64,000 bases of DNA, from NCBI RefSeq assembly GCF_033807575.1, contig NC_084707.1, positions 10,278,550-10,342,549 of the forward strand, written 5' to 3'. The number at the start of each line of letters is the position of its first letter. Within the stretch, counting starts at the first letter, position 1. Shown here in pieces: positions 1 to 12,390 of this stretch. Source of the DNA: Cydia pomonella (Eukaryota > Arthropoda > Insecta > Lepidoptera > Tortricidae). Both the position numbers and the translations under genes were made by a program. The notes under the pieces are model-generated. The model was given only the letters and a program-made list of their open reading frames with translations, was not told where the DNA came from and made no database searches.

Positions 1-712
1 ATGTCGCAGTATATCACACCGTGTAAGAATTATTATTTTTTACGGTGAGCTTTCGTAACAACTTTTCAATTGTAAATCGTCATGTTTTACGACTATTTCG
101 TGTACTGAAATAGAATATCGATGACATTCTTGAATATATCACCAGTGTCCTCAACAAGAAATGCAAATAAATGCTTAATACGGTAAAATATTACGCATAT
201 CTTGAAGAATGTTCGGAGGACGGGAAATGCTGCAATATATGGTTGCATGATTTAATGATTGATATTATATATTATTATTTATTATTGATCAATACCGAAG
301 GGCGTCCTTGCTCATATGCAGCGCGCATCCTGCGGCGCACGTGCCGTCCACGCGGCCGGAAGTGCCGCCAGCGGCCCACTTATGGCGACCTTCGCGATAT
401 TTATGTGCATCTCTCAATCCCTTGTGTTATATAAACAAACTTTCGCCACTCGAGTAGAGCACAGAGATATATTACGTGCAAACGCAGAACGGTGGTCGGT
501 CATTCGTAACCCGCGCCAATGTCATTGTCAATACCTGCCCGCCGCGCGACAGGGGCTATAAACAAACGACGACGATTTATGAGCCACAAGCGCGCGTCTC
601 GTGTAAACCAGGATGACACCAACTAATTTATTTATGATTAACTTGCTGAGTTCGCGTATTGGCTTACCATCCTACCTAGAACCTGCATAGCCGCTACTTC
701 TAACTATTGCCT
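1..712. other. unassigned sequence with a GC-rich patch
   Basis: No gene or repeat recognised. A GC-rich patch at about 300-580 has overlapping short open frames in several phases but no recognisable protein and no convincing splice sites. Confidence 0.4.
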
Positions 713-743
713 TGTAGCTTTTGCCCGCGGCTTCGCCCGCGTA
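713..743 (-). mobile_element. Helitron-like 3' terminus
   Basis: Read on the minus strand, a GC-rich hairpin (stem CGCGG/CCGCG, about 723-741) is followed by AAAAGCTAC, close to the hairpin plus CTAG end of lepidopteran Helitrons. The body would extend to the right. I cannot find a matching 5' TC end or a Rep/helicase ORF, so this is a terminal fragment or a non-autonomous copy. Confidence 0.5.
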
Positions 744-1380
744 CTAAGCAAAAATAAGGTTCTCAGTTTGACCCGTATGTTTGTATGAACGCATGTAGGT
801 AAGTATGTTTAGTTTACGCGATTATTAGATTTAGAATCATGTTGTGAAAAATGCATGAAGTGTTCAACAACTTTGTACTTGTTAAAATACTTCCTTATGA
901 ACAACATTTTTTGCCATGTTTGAAGGTGGTAGCAATAAAACCAAACTTTGAAGTGAATTTACACGGGAGCACGCCACATAGAACTGACCGTGGGAGAAAC
1001 AGTCCTGTCGTAATATCTATGAGGATAACGTGGGTCTCGTTAAAAATAAAACCCTTACAGGATCACGTGTGGCTGTCTGTCGATCCATCTGTTACAACCG
1101 ATTTAATTGCAATTTGGCAAAAATATTTACAACATTTTTCATGTCCACAATATTAAATTTTAAAATCATTCAATGCCATTTTCGTAAATAACGTCCCAAA
1201 AAACCATAAAACGACACCCATATTGATATTTAATCATTTCAACCCCATCGCACCCAACAGGAGATTTGTATTTCACGTCCACTTCGTTAGATTTTACAAT
1301 TGTTGTTATTTTCGTAATCAGCGACCCGATAAACCATAGAAATAATACCCATGTTGATTATTAGACTTTGTCACCATATT

Positions 1381-1675
1381 TCCCCCTTTTAGGGGTTGAA
1401 TTCTCAAAAAACCTGAAACACGTGTTTACTCATTTATCGTTAGGAATACTCTTGTAAAGTTTCGAATAAAATATCCTAACTAATCTTGTTTCCCATACAA
1501 ACTTTGGACCCCCATTTCACCCCCTTAGGGGGTGAATTTTGAAAAATCCTTTCTTAGTGCACCCTTAGACCTCCTAAAGAACCTACGTGCCAAATTTGTA
1601 ATCTCTAGAACCAGTGGTTTAGGCTGTGCGTTGATATGTCAGTCAGTCAGTTTCTTCTTTTATATATTTAAGATG
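1381..1675 (+). repeat. interspersed repeat ending in a GTCA-rich retroposon-like tail
   Basis: Two related blocks each carry a palindromic CCCCCTTAGGGGG-like core followed by GGTGAATTTT- or GTTGAATTCT-type sequence. They are followed by GTCAGTCAGTCAG and a TTTTATATATTTA tail. This resembles the 3' ends of lepidopteran RTE-type LINEs or SINEs. The family assignment is inference. Confidence 0.4.
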
Positions 1676-1789
1676 AAAAATCCAACACGACACGAGCTGG
1701 TACTGGAATTATATTAATTCATTAATAATTTGATATAACTAGGTACACTACGTATAATTGTAGGTAGCAATTATAGTGTTAATAATTTT

Positions 1790-2810
1790 TTCAACACACT
1801 TGCTCAAAACGACGTTTTTATTCCACCGATCTTTGGCTATATCCTAGACATTAAACACGCGTGCTTTTTCAGTATATTATACCACTCGTGCTTTTTCATT
1901 AAGTATATTATCCGACTGAGTTAAGAAGGTAACTGATTGCTAATAATATGCATGGAAACGGAGTCTTCTTAATTTTGTCGAGTAATATTTTTATTTTAAA
2001 CCAACTATTAGGTTTCAAATGTTAGTTCAAAGAGGTTTTATCACACCAAACATAATTGATCTCGTCAATTACATTAATGAATAAACATAACATTTTACTC
2101 GTATCGATTTGATCTCCATCTGTCGAATAGAAATACGAAAAAATGAGCTTTTTAACATTTTTTTTAAATTGACTGTTTGCCGATTTCGTCCGCGCCTTTG
2201 CCTTGCGCGCGCATTGGAATCGTGCGTAAAAAAAAATAACGCGCCAGCCATTTTCCGTATTTGTCATAAAATTGGAATAGTCTTGCATGTTTTTATGAAT
2301 GCATTGAAAATGAAGAACACATAAAATTGACGCTGCCAATAATACTAACAGACAAGAGCCGAGAACGATAGCCTTTTACCATCAAAATCGGGTGAAAAAT
2401 AATTGGCGGCATATGAAACTTTTTATCGATTGAAAATCACCAAAAACGCCCAGTCTTTCTTGGAAAACGTGTTGGTAGCTTACTTCAATGAACTGGCGAA
2501 TAAGTGCCTATAGTTCCTACAAGCCTAGCACTCTTTGGTGCAATTATTAGATGTTTAAACTGTAAGCCACCATTTGAAAATTGTATATACTTTTACCATT
2601 TTGACAAAACAAAATCTAATTTATAAGGTTTGTTTTTTCCTCGCAAGTGTGTTGAAAAACGTCGTATGAAGCGCGTGTGCATTGGTCATTAACTCATTAC
2701 CCACATCGGCTTCCTTATTGCGCCCTCGCTTACAGCTCGCGCGCACAATATCGCCTCGTTTGTAATGACCAACTTAGCACACTTGTATCATAATGTACTA
2801 TATAACCTGT
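1790..2810 (+). repeat. 1-kb dispersed repeat, copy 1
   Basis: Present again, inverted and internally shortened, at 27205-27795. Shared landmarks are the ACACTTG...CAAAACG end, the CACGCGTG and GAGTTAAGAAGGTAACTGATT blocks, the GCGCGCATTGGAATCGTGCG block, and the terminal CTTGTATCATAATGTAC. No open frame is conserved between copies. The GTACATTATGATACAAGTG terminus resembles that of the short hairpin elements near 28.8 and 33.4 kb, suggesting one non-autonomous family. Confidence 0.6.
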
Positions 2811-3343
2811 AGCATATAGCAGTGTAATAATTTATTAGATAGGTGCGTTTTTGACGAGATAGCCAAGTACACCTTGTTTTAATTAAATCAGTCATTTTAA
2901 CAAGTAATAAAATACCACATCAATATGGAAGTGCCCCAATGTTAAATTGCGTACCATGTATTTAAGATTTTACACTAAATACAACTTAGGTACTATACCT
3001 AACATTGACATAGTCCCTATACTTGTGATACAGTCCACGTTATATTTGTTACCTTATTTGTATAGGAACTGTTGACTGAGCATATAAAATGATAAAGCCG
3101 GACAGGTTAAGGTGGCTTATCTCGCATGGTAGACATCCGCACGTTATACGGACGTGCGCTATCCGAGTAACACACTTTTGAATATCGCAGCCCTGATCGA
3201 TCACGGAGTCGTGTATCGGCCACCACGTGATAAAATGCTTAACTCTCGCTCGACATAATGATATACTTCGCGACCATATGACTTCCAATTATTATTATTT
3301 TATTATGATCAACGCAATCTACTAGTTTCTATCATTCATTGCA

Positions 3344-3361
3344 ATGGCTGCTTCAGTCGAG
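3344..3361 (+). other. possible first coding exon (6 codons)
   Basis: ATG in the context TGCAATGG is followed by MAASVE and then a strong splice donor, GAG|GTAAGTATT. Such short first exons exist in insect genes, but start plus donor over 18 bases is easily met by chance and no downstream exon was linked. Confidence 0.15.
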
Positions 3362-6000
3362 GTAAGTATTTAGGCTTCACGGACGGCTTTTATGTTGCAA
3401 TTTTCTACACAGCAGTCGCTAACTCGAGCTACAGGTTTGCAATTAGAAATTTGTGCCTCTGGATTAAAAAGTTAGACATCAGTCAGTTTGAAAAACTTGT
3501 CTCTACTTTAAGAATAGGATTAGGTGACCCCAACCCGCCGTTGCTCGTAAGCAACCGTGAAAAATGAGTTAGATGGGAGTTCTCTTTATCTGAGGAACAC
3601 GATAAACGATAAGGTTTCTCTTAGAATCATCAACCATGTCTATATATTACACGTTTTTTTAAACGTGCGATTGGTTGCAGGTATGATTATTCTGCTAAGT
3701 TTATTGGTGAATCAGCAACGGGCGAGACGACGCAGAATAAGCGCTAGGTGTATCGATTGCACAACGGACACACGACAAAACACGTGATACATTTTGAGTT
3801 CACTCGGACTATGACCCCAGGGCACCCTAATAACGAAAAACTTCTGATCACAATAAAAATCAAGAAACATCGACTGTGTTTCATGTTTCACTGTAACTGT
3901 GCAAATAACCTTAGGAATATTTGAATTTTGAATTTGAAAACATTTATTTCATGTAACTGTGACACATACATTTTGTTAGTAAAAAACAGTTTCAAAAGGG
4001 TTAGTACCTAAGCCTAAAAATTATATCTAAATCTACACACATAACTTCAAGGTCAGTGGATATGTTAAGCTACTCCGATCAGCTGTAGTACCTATCTAAT
4101 CTGAAAGAATCATTTGGCTTAAGTATGTACTTATGCAATGCAACGAATAACAACAAGCAAATCCACAGGTAAACAGCACAGTTTATCATGGTTAACTGGA
4201 AACACAACATTGCCATTGTTCCTCTTTAAAGCCTGAACAATAACCTGTTCGAGACTCGAGAGCGGCGACGGATTTTTTTCCAAAAATCTTCTTTTATTCG
4301 CATTCAAAAATTTGGAATTTCGTATTGCGCCAGGCATTATACAACAGTGCGGAATGTGGATAAAATCAACAAGGCACTAAATCACACATACCCGATTATT
4401 CAATAGGAGTGCAAAAAAGCATTTCGCATTGTGTAAATGTGAGTAACATACGCAAAAGTTCTGGGTGAAATTACAGAGCATTACTGCATTCTAACTGCAA
4501 GAGGAGCCAATAAAAGGATAAAATATTCGCGAAAAATCTCTGAATGATTTTGAATGAAGACCAAATATTGATCGTTGTAGCTCATTTAAAATATATATTA
4601 TTATTTTAGTATAGGTATAGATAGTTGCATGTTTAAGTATCTAGAACGTAAGTATTTTAGTACATACCTTTGCTTAACTCTTTTCATTTTGCAATAATAG
4701 ACTACCGTAAATGAATAATAAGAGTCAAACCAAGATAAATTGGCAGCGATTTTGACGTTAAACTTCTATGAAATTATATCATTTTACTTGCACTTGCACA
4801 GGCTGGGCTTCAAAATCGTTACTAACTTAGCTTGTTCTGACTCTAGGTATGAATTTACACACAATTTTGTATGAAAAAAAACAAGACATTGTCTTTTTTA
4901 TAGGTAACTTTTAAATCGGCTTTGAATATTTTAACCTACAGGGAGATAGAAATTTCGTAATAATCATATCGAATAGACACAACCTTAATACAAAGTTGTG
5001 TTGAGGAAGAGCATAAATCGGCAAGTAGCACTCAAGTGAGTGGCCAAGCTCGATGTTCACGCCTACGGCCGGCCGCCGGCTGCCCCTATCTGCCCGTTCT
5101 TAGCATATCTGCATCTGTCTACATGCGCGCACCTCCGTGCCCAGATATGGGCAAAAATTTAAACACGAATCTTTACAATATGTGTGTGCCCTCTGCCTAC
5201 ACACGAATGTTTCGTGCTTTCTTTACGTAGCCGCGGGAAATAAAAATTGTATTTACGGCGCCCTGAATACTTGAGTACCTGGTCGGTTAACAGAATCATT
5301 TTAACAGCAGGCACGGCGCTATAACTATGATTGAATTACTTATGAATTGACATCGTACCTGATTAGCGCAAGTGAGATAGAGTACAATTACACAACCAGT
5401 GCATATTGAGTAAAAATATTAGTAAGAGCATGTTTAACTTTCTCGACAACGCAACGCGATCATGATATCATTGCATATCATCTATAGATCATCCATATTG
5501 CAAATAAAAACCAACACCATAGAAGTAGTTTCATTGTTGTACTTACTAAGCGAAGTTACAGAGCAAATGTCAAGCTCGGTCGGTCTTGTATAGTTTTTGC
5601 GTATGTTCGTCCGAACATTACCTGCCACGTCCCACGGTCTCGGCGCCTCAACAGGTGTGCACCTGAGACCGAACGCACTTTTTATGAACATACATTACAA
5701 ACAAAACGAGCTACATGCTTCGATTCATTCATCTCTACGCGAGGAATGCTTTTATGTAGACGGAATAGATCTCAGTTCTATACTGTCTTTATTCATCTTC
5801 GCATCCACAATAGAATAGTGTAGGTAGACTGCGTAGACACTTCAATCTTAAGAGGAATTCCTAGTTGCGATTTTTCCATACAAACGCTCTCGACTGATTC
5901 CTCCCTGGATTTTAACCTAGAGCAGTGATTTCTTCAAATAAGATCAATATCATCAATATCTGTGCCGCTATGTTTTGCTTTTTTGGATTATTTTATTTTG
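3362..6000. other. unassigned AT-rich sequence
   Basis: No recognisable gene or element. The short open frames (for example 5036-5230 and 5597-5818) have no recognised protein similarity. A GC-rich patch lies at about 5030-5130. Confidence 0.4.
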
Positions 6001-6326
6001 AAGAAAGATACAGCGCCTCGAAAATCGCAAAAACGGCTCCATTGAATTGGCTGTAAAAAAAGGCACAGTATACAAATATGACAATAAATATCCAAAAAAT
6101 CAAAACATAGCGGCATAGATTATTTCTTCCTCTTGCAGTTTCCAAAATTTCATAATGATTGGTTGCGTTTTGGAGGAGGAAACAGTCGAGAGCGAAACCT
6201 CGATTTTTGAGTTTTTTGCGAGTGAATTTCGGTCCGAGCTGCAGTTGTCCTTATCGCACGAATTGGAGGCGGAGACAGTTTCTAAATATACGTACACAGA
6301 AGGAATAGTGATGGGCATAACACATT

Positions 6327-6388
6327 AGGGATTGCAGAACCGGTAAACTGTTTTACGGTTCTTTAAAACAGTACCGATTCTGCAATCC
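6327..6388. repeat. long palindrome
   Basis: GGGATTGCAGAACCGGTAAA and its near-complement TACCGATTCTGCAATCCC flank a short centre, giving arms of about 27 bp. Probably a tiny MITE or the terminus of a larger repeat. No target duplication identified. Confidence 0.5.
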
Positions 6389-6389
6389 C

Positions 6390-7257
6390 GGATTTCCCGG
6401 TACTTTCGGAACTGGTCTAATTATTTCATTATTTTAAATAAAACGACAGCATTTTGCGATTTGACCACCTTTCGTATTATAATTTAATAATCACATTTTC
6501 TTTTACTACGTAGTAGGCAATTTTTTTTAGAAATATAGTATTATACATTGCTAACACTTGTGCGTCACAAGTAAAAGATAACTTTGATGTTTGCCACTAG
6601 ATAGCAAATTTAATGAAATTACATTGACGAGGGGATTTATATATAAGTATCGCAGTCGTATTGTATAATCCGCCGTACCTATTACATTACGGCTAGCCGA
6701 TATCAAAATAAGGGCTTTTTTGAAATGCGGCGGTTCAACGATTAAGGTATGTTGGGTAAATACTGGATGCGGGTGAAGAACGTAGGACATTCATTTCTCT
6801 CTAATTTGGCTTTATTTTTTAATGTTGGCAACATTGTGTAAGACGCCATTTCATTGCGCCTCGACTGCCAGTGTCCCCGCGTCGCTCAGCGGTCGGGCTT
6901 GTGCTATGCGCAATCACAGAGAGCAAGGTAAATTTCGCGAATTCTTCCTTCTATCCGATCTTCGCCCTGTAATTTATTTTGCGTATTGTGATGAAACTGT
7001 GTTTGTTTTTGTAATTGTGTTAACATACCTAGCACTGCTGTAGACCGATATCCGATCTTGACCCTTCCAGATAAAGATCGGAAAGAAACAATCCGATCTT
7101 TACCTATTTAAAAAACAGTAGTGATTGTCAAACTTTAAATTTTCTTCAATTTACATACTGACTTTATTGTTTTCTTGATCACACTTTCGTACCATTATTT
7201 TTATCCAGTACCACTACCAGCGCGACGGTTACTGACAATGTAATTTTTTTAATTTCC
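6390..7257. other. unassigned sequence
   Basis: No gene recognised. A short GC-rich segment at 6850-6930 ends in GAGCAAG|GTAAATTT, a possible splice donor, but no protein similarity is recognised. Confidence 0.35.
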
Positions 7258-7390
7258 GCAACCCAAAGGTTGCCCGGAGGAGATCGCTTTTTAGCGATAA
7301 GACCGCATGTTGTTTACCTGTGCTTATGTATATGTTTTCTTTTGTGTTGTTTTCTTTTATTGAGGTGTGTAATAAAGAGTATTTATATTG
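7258..7390 (+). repeat. dispersed repeat with GATCGCTTTTTAGCGATAAG hairpin, copy 1
   Basis: AAAGGTTGCCCGGAGGAGAT is followed by the self-complementary ATCGCTTTTTAGCGAT, then TTATTGAGGTGTGTAATAAA. A truncated inverted copy sits at 27127-27185. The AATAAA-type end suggests the 3' end of a non-LTR retrotransposon; the clade is not determined. Confidence 0.5.
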
Positions 7391-8600
7391 TATAGGGATG
7401 ATGATACATGTTCAATTATATAACAAAATCGAGTAAAATAGATAGCAAATGAGCAATTTTTCGCAATAAAGTACCTACGGATGTATATGTAGATGTGGAC
7501 GCATACATGCATAGCTAGTTTCGAATACAAAATAGAGATAGGGCTTCGAAATTAGTTTCCTTAAAATGCTTCAAGAGGGCTCTCTTTTCCTATATATTTA
7601 CTTTACTCTTTACATACGATCCTTACATTTTATCAAAAAAAGATTGTATATCAACTATATATATATACAGAATTGCAAAATAAAACCAACAAAATCGCAA
7701 TTTTACTTATTTTCCATACTTCAAGATGGGCTCTCAGTGACCTTGACCTTTTTAAAGAACTACTTAGTCTTTTTGATTTCTAAGTTTGATTCTTATTTTT
7801 TTGGCGACCTTCATTAAAAATGACTGGGTACGATTATTTTTTATTTTGATTTTTGTCCCTTCTTCTTAAGTACTTAATATCTTCCAGTACATTCCATTCA
7901 ATAAACAATACATTTACACTTTCACTAAACCTGTACAGTTCACGAGATCTTAAATTGTCAAAACTTCGAAACCTATCTATTATTTTAGCGGTTTTTCTTA
8001 TTTTATTACTTCGGGTAAACCTTACAATAAGAGGTTTCTTAGCACATTATTTACTTATCAAATTGCCTTATGACATAGGTATCAAAGTTTGAGAGTCACA
8101 ATTTTACCAATTTTTGTATCAGATCGGATACAAAAGGGTAACCACCGGACCTATTTCTTTGTGATACCTTATTCTCTTTCCATTAGAAGCAACTTTTTTT
8201 CACGATCCGATGTTCTCCCTTGATGGCAAAACACTCGTTACCCTAAAAAAAAGTATGTCTCATCTTTACACAGGTACAAAACTAAAACCGTTCTATATTG
8301 AAGATTACCAAAATAAAGGCCGAATCTACGGTTATTATTTAACGATTCGCTCCGTACTTCAAGAATCTGTCACGTGCTGAGATCTCGAAATAACATATTT
8401 CACGAGTTCTCTCAATTGGTCCCAAAATTGTCCGGCATTACCCCAATCTACTTTACCCAGATTGCCATTGCGATACGTTCTTTAATAAGGCGGCCCAAGT
8501 TTAGCCCCATCGTACTACAAGTTAAATAGATTGTAGTTTAACCATAGGTATATTTATACCTACTTACAAAATTTCACAACACACCATGATCACTCCCAAC
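7391..8600. other. unassigned AT-rich sequence
   Basis: No supported gene. The ORFs at 7566-7817 and 7853-8092 are rich in F, Y, L, I and K, as expected of AT-rich non-coding sequence. Confidence 0.4.
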
Positions 8601-8619
8601 TTACTGATACGGATAGGTA

Positions 8620-8753
8620 CAGTCAAGTGTAAAGATATGGGTGTACACATCTTACTCAAAAATATGTCCCATAGCATCTTATTCCAGGGAAATAAGAGCG
8701 TAGTACCATATTTATGAGACGATTCTTTCGATACATATTTTTGCACTTGACTG
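8620..8753. mobile_element. short TIR element (MITE), TA-flanked
   Basis: 134-bp element. Left end CAGTCAAGTGTAAAGATATG matches the complement of the right end, CATATTTTTGCACTTGACTG, with three mismatches. Both sides are flanked by TA (8618-8619 and 8754-8755), as for Tc1/mariner-type insertions. No coding capacity. Confidence 0.7.
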
Positions 8754-8869
8754 TACGACGACGACCGAAGTAGGGACATCATTCTTTTTTGCAGTTTTTA
8801 CCTATATGGTAATTAATAGATACAGTATAATATAAAAATAAAAAACAATATTATGTGGTAACAACAAAA

Positions 8870-9080
8870 ACAACTTGCGTCGGGCAGCGCAGAATAAATT
8901 CCGTCTGGCTCGCGGGCGATGTCGACGGAACGGCGCGCAATGAGCGAGCGCTCGCGTCTCGCGTCTGTGTGCGCGCACTCACACTTAGATAGCTCCGGCT
9001 CCCGCCCACCGCAGCGCGACAGAAACATAGCTTCAAAAATTCGAGATTTGAGAAGTTGCTCAGCTAGGAATTGCTCTTAA
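8870..9080 (+). other. GC-rich island with a 53-codon open frame
   Basis: A sharply GC- and CpG-rich block in AT-rich surroundings. A plus-strand frame from ATG at 8919 to TAA at 9078 encodes a peptide starting MSTERRAMSERSRLASVCAH, rich in S and R. Frames on the minus strand are also open, so the coding strand is not resolved. It may be a host promoter or 5' exon; not recognised. Confidence 0.25.
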
Positions 9081-9269
9081 GTTAGATAACTCATATTGTT
9101 CTGTTCTGCCATAGTTATCGATTGGTCTTATTGATATTTTTAATATGTCCTAAGTAAGCTGAATGCCCTAGGCCTTCTATTTGAATGAATGACGTCTACC
9201 TACTTGCTTAAGATAGTTATTTCTTATAATTTGGTAGTATGTCCTGGACTCCTAGCATCGTAATCATAA

Positions 9270-9340
9270 GTTGTTGCAATTGTTGCAAGCTCATTATCCC
9301 TGTCTACGCTACGTTTTATTATACAATTGTTTAAATTAAA
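9270..9340 (+). repeat. short dispersed repeat (pair with 13035-13090)
   Basis: TTGTTGCAAGCTC(A/C)TTATC, CCTGTCTACGCT(A/G)CGTTTT and ATTATNCAATNGTTT recur in the same order and orientation at 13035-13090. This supports a dispersed repeat of unknown class. Confidence 0.55.
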
Positions 9341-9429
9341 CTAAATAAATATATATGTATTTCAAATATATTTATGAATCCAAAACAACAATATTTTAGT
9401 TGGGCGGAGATAGGTACTTAAGTCATAGT

Positions 9430-9900
9430 ACCTGGGCGACCGAGCTTTGCTCGGTTGTAACTATTTATTGTAATATGGTGGTGTATAGGTGATAATCTTA
9501 ACTACATTTTTTTACTAAATTAAACTTGTCTAAAACAATAAAAATTAAAAAATTATATATAAACTTGAACATATAAAAAAGACGAAAGTTAGTCACCGGG
9601 CGAGATTCGAACCCGTAACTCTCGTTTAGCAGTCCGCGTCTTAACCCGCTGGACCAGACGGACAGTGGCGGGCTACATGAAATTAGCGACCATATTCTGC
9701 GTCGAAAAAAAAAAACGCATGAAAACTCGAAAACACGCGTTTCCCCAAACATAAGACTAATCTAGATAGATTTTATACCCCCAAAAACCCCCATATAACA
9801 AATTTCAGCGAAATCGTTAGAGCCGTTTCCGAGATCACAGAAATATATATATATATAAATATATATACAAGAATTGCTCGTTTAAAGGTATAAGATTTAG
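9430..9900 (-). repeat. ~470-bp interspersed repeat with an internal tRNA-like promoter
   Basis: On the minus strand a tRNA-like segment carries an A box TGGTCCAGCGG (9646-9656) and a B box GGTTCGAATCT (9603-9613), the RNA polymerase III promoter pair. The right part holds AGCCGTTTCCGAGATCACAG, an AT microsatellite (about 9844-9868) and AATTGCTCGTTTAAAGGTAT. The left part holds the hairpin GACCGAGCTTTGCTCGGTT. I read this as one SINE-like repeat; the exact ends are approximate. Confidence 0.55.
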
Positions 9901-10007
9901 TCATAAAATGAGGCTCTAATTACATTTCGCTAATGGGACTCCTACAGCCCGATTCGAACTTAAAGATTGGTACGTAAAACATTTGCTAATGATATGATAG
10001 GGATTAG

Positions 10008-10039
10008 ATATGTCAGTGTCAAAAGTGACACTGACATAT
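10008..10039. repeat. perfect 14-bp inverted repeat
   Basis: ATATGTCAGTGTCA, loop AAAG, TGACACTGACATAT. Too short to assign; probably the remnant of a palindromic element. Confidence 0.6.
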
Positions 10040-10395
10040 AAACTCTTTCAAAATTACGCACTACGAGATAGACGAGAAAGGGAATTCATCCCATGGATTA
10101 TGTTTTACCACTTTTCCGGTGAGATTAACACATGTGTAATAGCTAATTAGGGCTTTTTAGTAGCTATTGTGCATTTCGCTCGTACTTGTCCGTACATGTA
10201 TTGACGCGCGTAACTAACATGACATCATTCAGATGTCATTCTGGTGACAGTGTTCGTCCGAATTGGCCACTGTAACTCATCTACTCAGGCCCTCTGGTCT
10301 AGAATACGGGCAGACAAACCGAAGGGTGCCTTGTAGACTAAGCGAACTTTAAAATACCAAGAAACATACTCGTAAATTTGAATAACAAATATATT

Positions 10396-12220
10396 AAAAA
10401 AAGCGGCCAAGTGCGAGTCGGACTCGCCCATGAAGGGTTCCGTACCATTTATGACGATACCAATCTTCGGTGGAAGTTTGCATGGTAATGTATATCATAT
10501 ATTTTTTTTAGATTTTTCATTCTGTTATTTTAGAAGTTACAGGGGGGGGGGCACATTTTTTCACTTTGGAAGTGTCTCGTGCAAACTATTCAGCTTAGAA
10601 AAAAATTATATTAGAAACCTAAATATCATTTTTGAAGACCTATCCATAGATACCCCACACGTATGGGTTTGATGAAAAAAAAATTTTTTTTCCATTTTAT
10701 GACGTATTAAAAAAAACTACTTACTAGATCTCGTTCAAACCAATTTTCGGTGGAAGTTTGCATGGCAATGTATATCATATATTTTTTTTAGATTTTTCAT
10801 TCTGTTATTTTAGAAGTGGGGGGGGGGGGGGGGGGGATTTCAGTTCTACGTATGGGGAACCCCCAAAATTTATTGTTTTTTTTTCTTTTTAGGGTTCCGT
10901 AGCCAAATGGCAAAAAACGGAACCCTTATAGATTCGTCATGTCCGTCTGTCTGTCCGATTCTGTCACAGCCACTTTTTTCCGAAACTATAAGAGCTGTAC
11001 TGTTCAAACTTAGTAAGTGGATGTATTCTATGAACCGCATTAAGATTTTCGCACAAAAATAGAAAAAAAACAATAAATTTTGGGGGTTCCCCATACTTAG
11101 AACTGAAACTCAAAAAATCTTTTTTCATCAATCCCATACGTGTGGGGTATCTATGGATAGGTCTTCAAAAATGATATTGAGGTTTCTAATATCATTTTTT
11201 TCTAAACTGAATAGTTTGCGCGAGAGACACTTCCAAAGTGGTAAAAAGTGTGTCCCCCCCCCCGTAACTTCTAAAATAACAGAATGAAAAATCTAAAAAA
11301 AATATATGATATACATTGCCATGTAAACTTCCACCGAAAATTGGTTTGAACGAGATCTAGTAAGTAGTTTTTTTTTAATACGTCATGAAATTAAAAAAAA
11401 AAAAATTTTTTTCATCATACCCATACGTGTGGGGTATCTATGGATAGGTCTTCAAAAATGATATTAAGGTTTCTAATATTATTTTTTTCTAAACTGAATA
11501 GTTTGCGCGAGAGAACCTTCCAAAGTGAAAAAAAGTGTGTCCCCCCCCTGTAACTTCTAAAATAACAGAATGAAAAATCTAAAAAAAATATATGATATAC
11601 ATTGCTATGTAAACTTCCACCGAAAATTGGTTTGAACGAGATCTAGTAAGTAGTTTTTTTTTAATACGTCATGAAATTTAAAAAAAAAATTTTTTTTCAT
11701 CATACCCATACGTGTGGGGTATCTATGGATAGGTCTTCAAAAATGATATTAAGGTTTCTAATATCATTTTTTTCTAAACTGAATAGTTTGCGCGAGAGAA
11801 CCTTCCAAAGTGAAAAAAAGTGTGTCCCCCCCCCCTGTAACTTCTAAAATAACAGAATGAAAAATCTAAAAAAAATATATGATATACATTACTATGCAAA
11901 CTTCCACCGAAAATTGGTTTGAACGAGATCTAGTGAGTAGTTTTTTTTTTAATACGTCATAAAATTTTAAAAAAATTTTTTCATCAAACATATACGTGTG
12001 GGGTATCTATGGATAGGTCTTCAAAAATGATATTTAGGTTCCTAATATCATTTTTTTCTAAACTGAATAGTTTGCGCGAGAGACACTTCCAAAGTGGTAA
12101 AATGTGTGTCCAAAGTGGTAAAATGTTGAACAAGATCTAATAAGAAGATTTTTTTTAATACGTCTTAAATTGTACGGAACCCTTCATGCGCGAGTCCGAC
12201 TCGCACTTGGCCGCTTTTTT
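10396..12220. mobile_element. 1.8-kb foldback-type element with ~50-bp TIRs
   Basis: The left end AAAAAAGCGGCCAAGTGCGA continues GTCGGACTCGC...GAAGGGTTCCGTAC. Its near-perfect complement lies at 12172-12220. Inside, ~290-bp units marked by CCATAGATACCCCACACGTA run forward at 10490-10860 and reversed in about four copies at 11060-12170. They are separated by a unit (10889-11060) that itself starts with the hairpin AGGGTTCCGT...ACGGAACCCT. Poly-G and poly-C tracts (10818-10838, 11255-11265) mark each unit. No transposase ORF, so non-autonomous. Confidence 0.6.
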
Positions 12221-12221
12221 G

Positions 12222-12390
12222 TGTAAAAATCTTGATGCGGTTCATAGAATACATCTACCTACCAATTTTGAACAGTATAGCTCGTATAGTTTCGGAAAAA
12301 AGTGCCTGTGACATAATCGGACAAACAGACGGACATGACGAATCTATAAGGGTTCCGTTTTTTGCCATTTGGCTACGGAACCCTAAAAAG
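12222..12390 (-). repeat. copy of the foldback internal unit adjoining the 1.8-kb element
   Basis: Matches the complement of 10889-11060: GATGCGGTTCATAGAATACA, a TTTCGGAAAAAAGTG block, a GTCCGTCTGT-type stretch, and the terminal hairpin ACGGAACCCT/AGGGTTCCGT. Its position just outside the TIR suggests a compound or partly duplicated insertion. Confidence 0.55.

Noticed and set aside
6100..6318. 72-codon minus ORF as a gene
   Set aside because: S/T/K-rich without domain; the region looks like part of a dispersed repeat ending at the 6327 palindrome.
9596..9670. Functional tRNA gene on the minus strand
   Set aside because: Has A and B boxes but poor acceptor pairing and lies inside a dispersed repeat; SINE-like instead.
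9498..9752. 84-codon minus ORF
   Set aside because: Runs through the tRNA-like repeat; the peptide follows A/B-box sequence, not a protein family.
10818..10838. G-quadruplex regulatory element
   Set aside because: The long G run is part of a repeat unit, varies between copies, and may be inflated by sequencing error.
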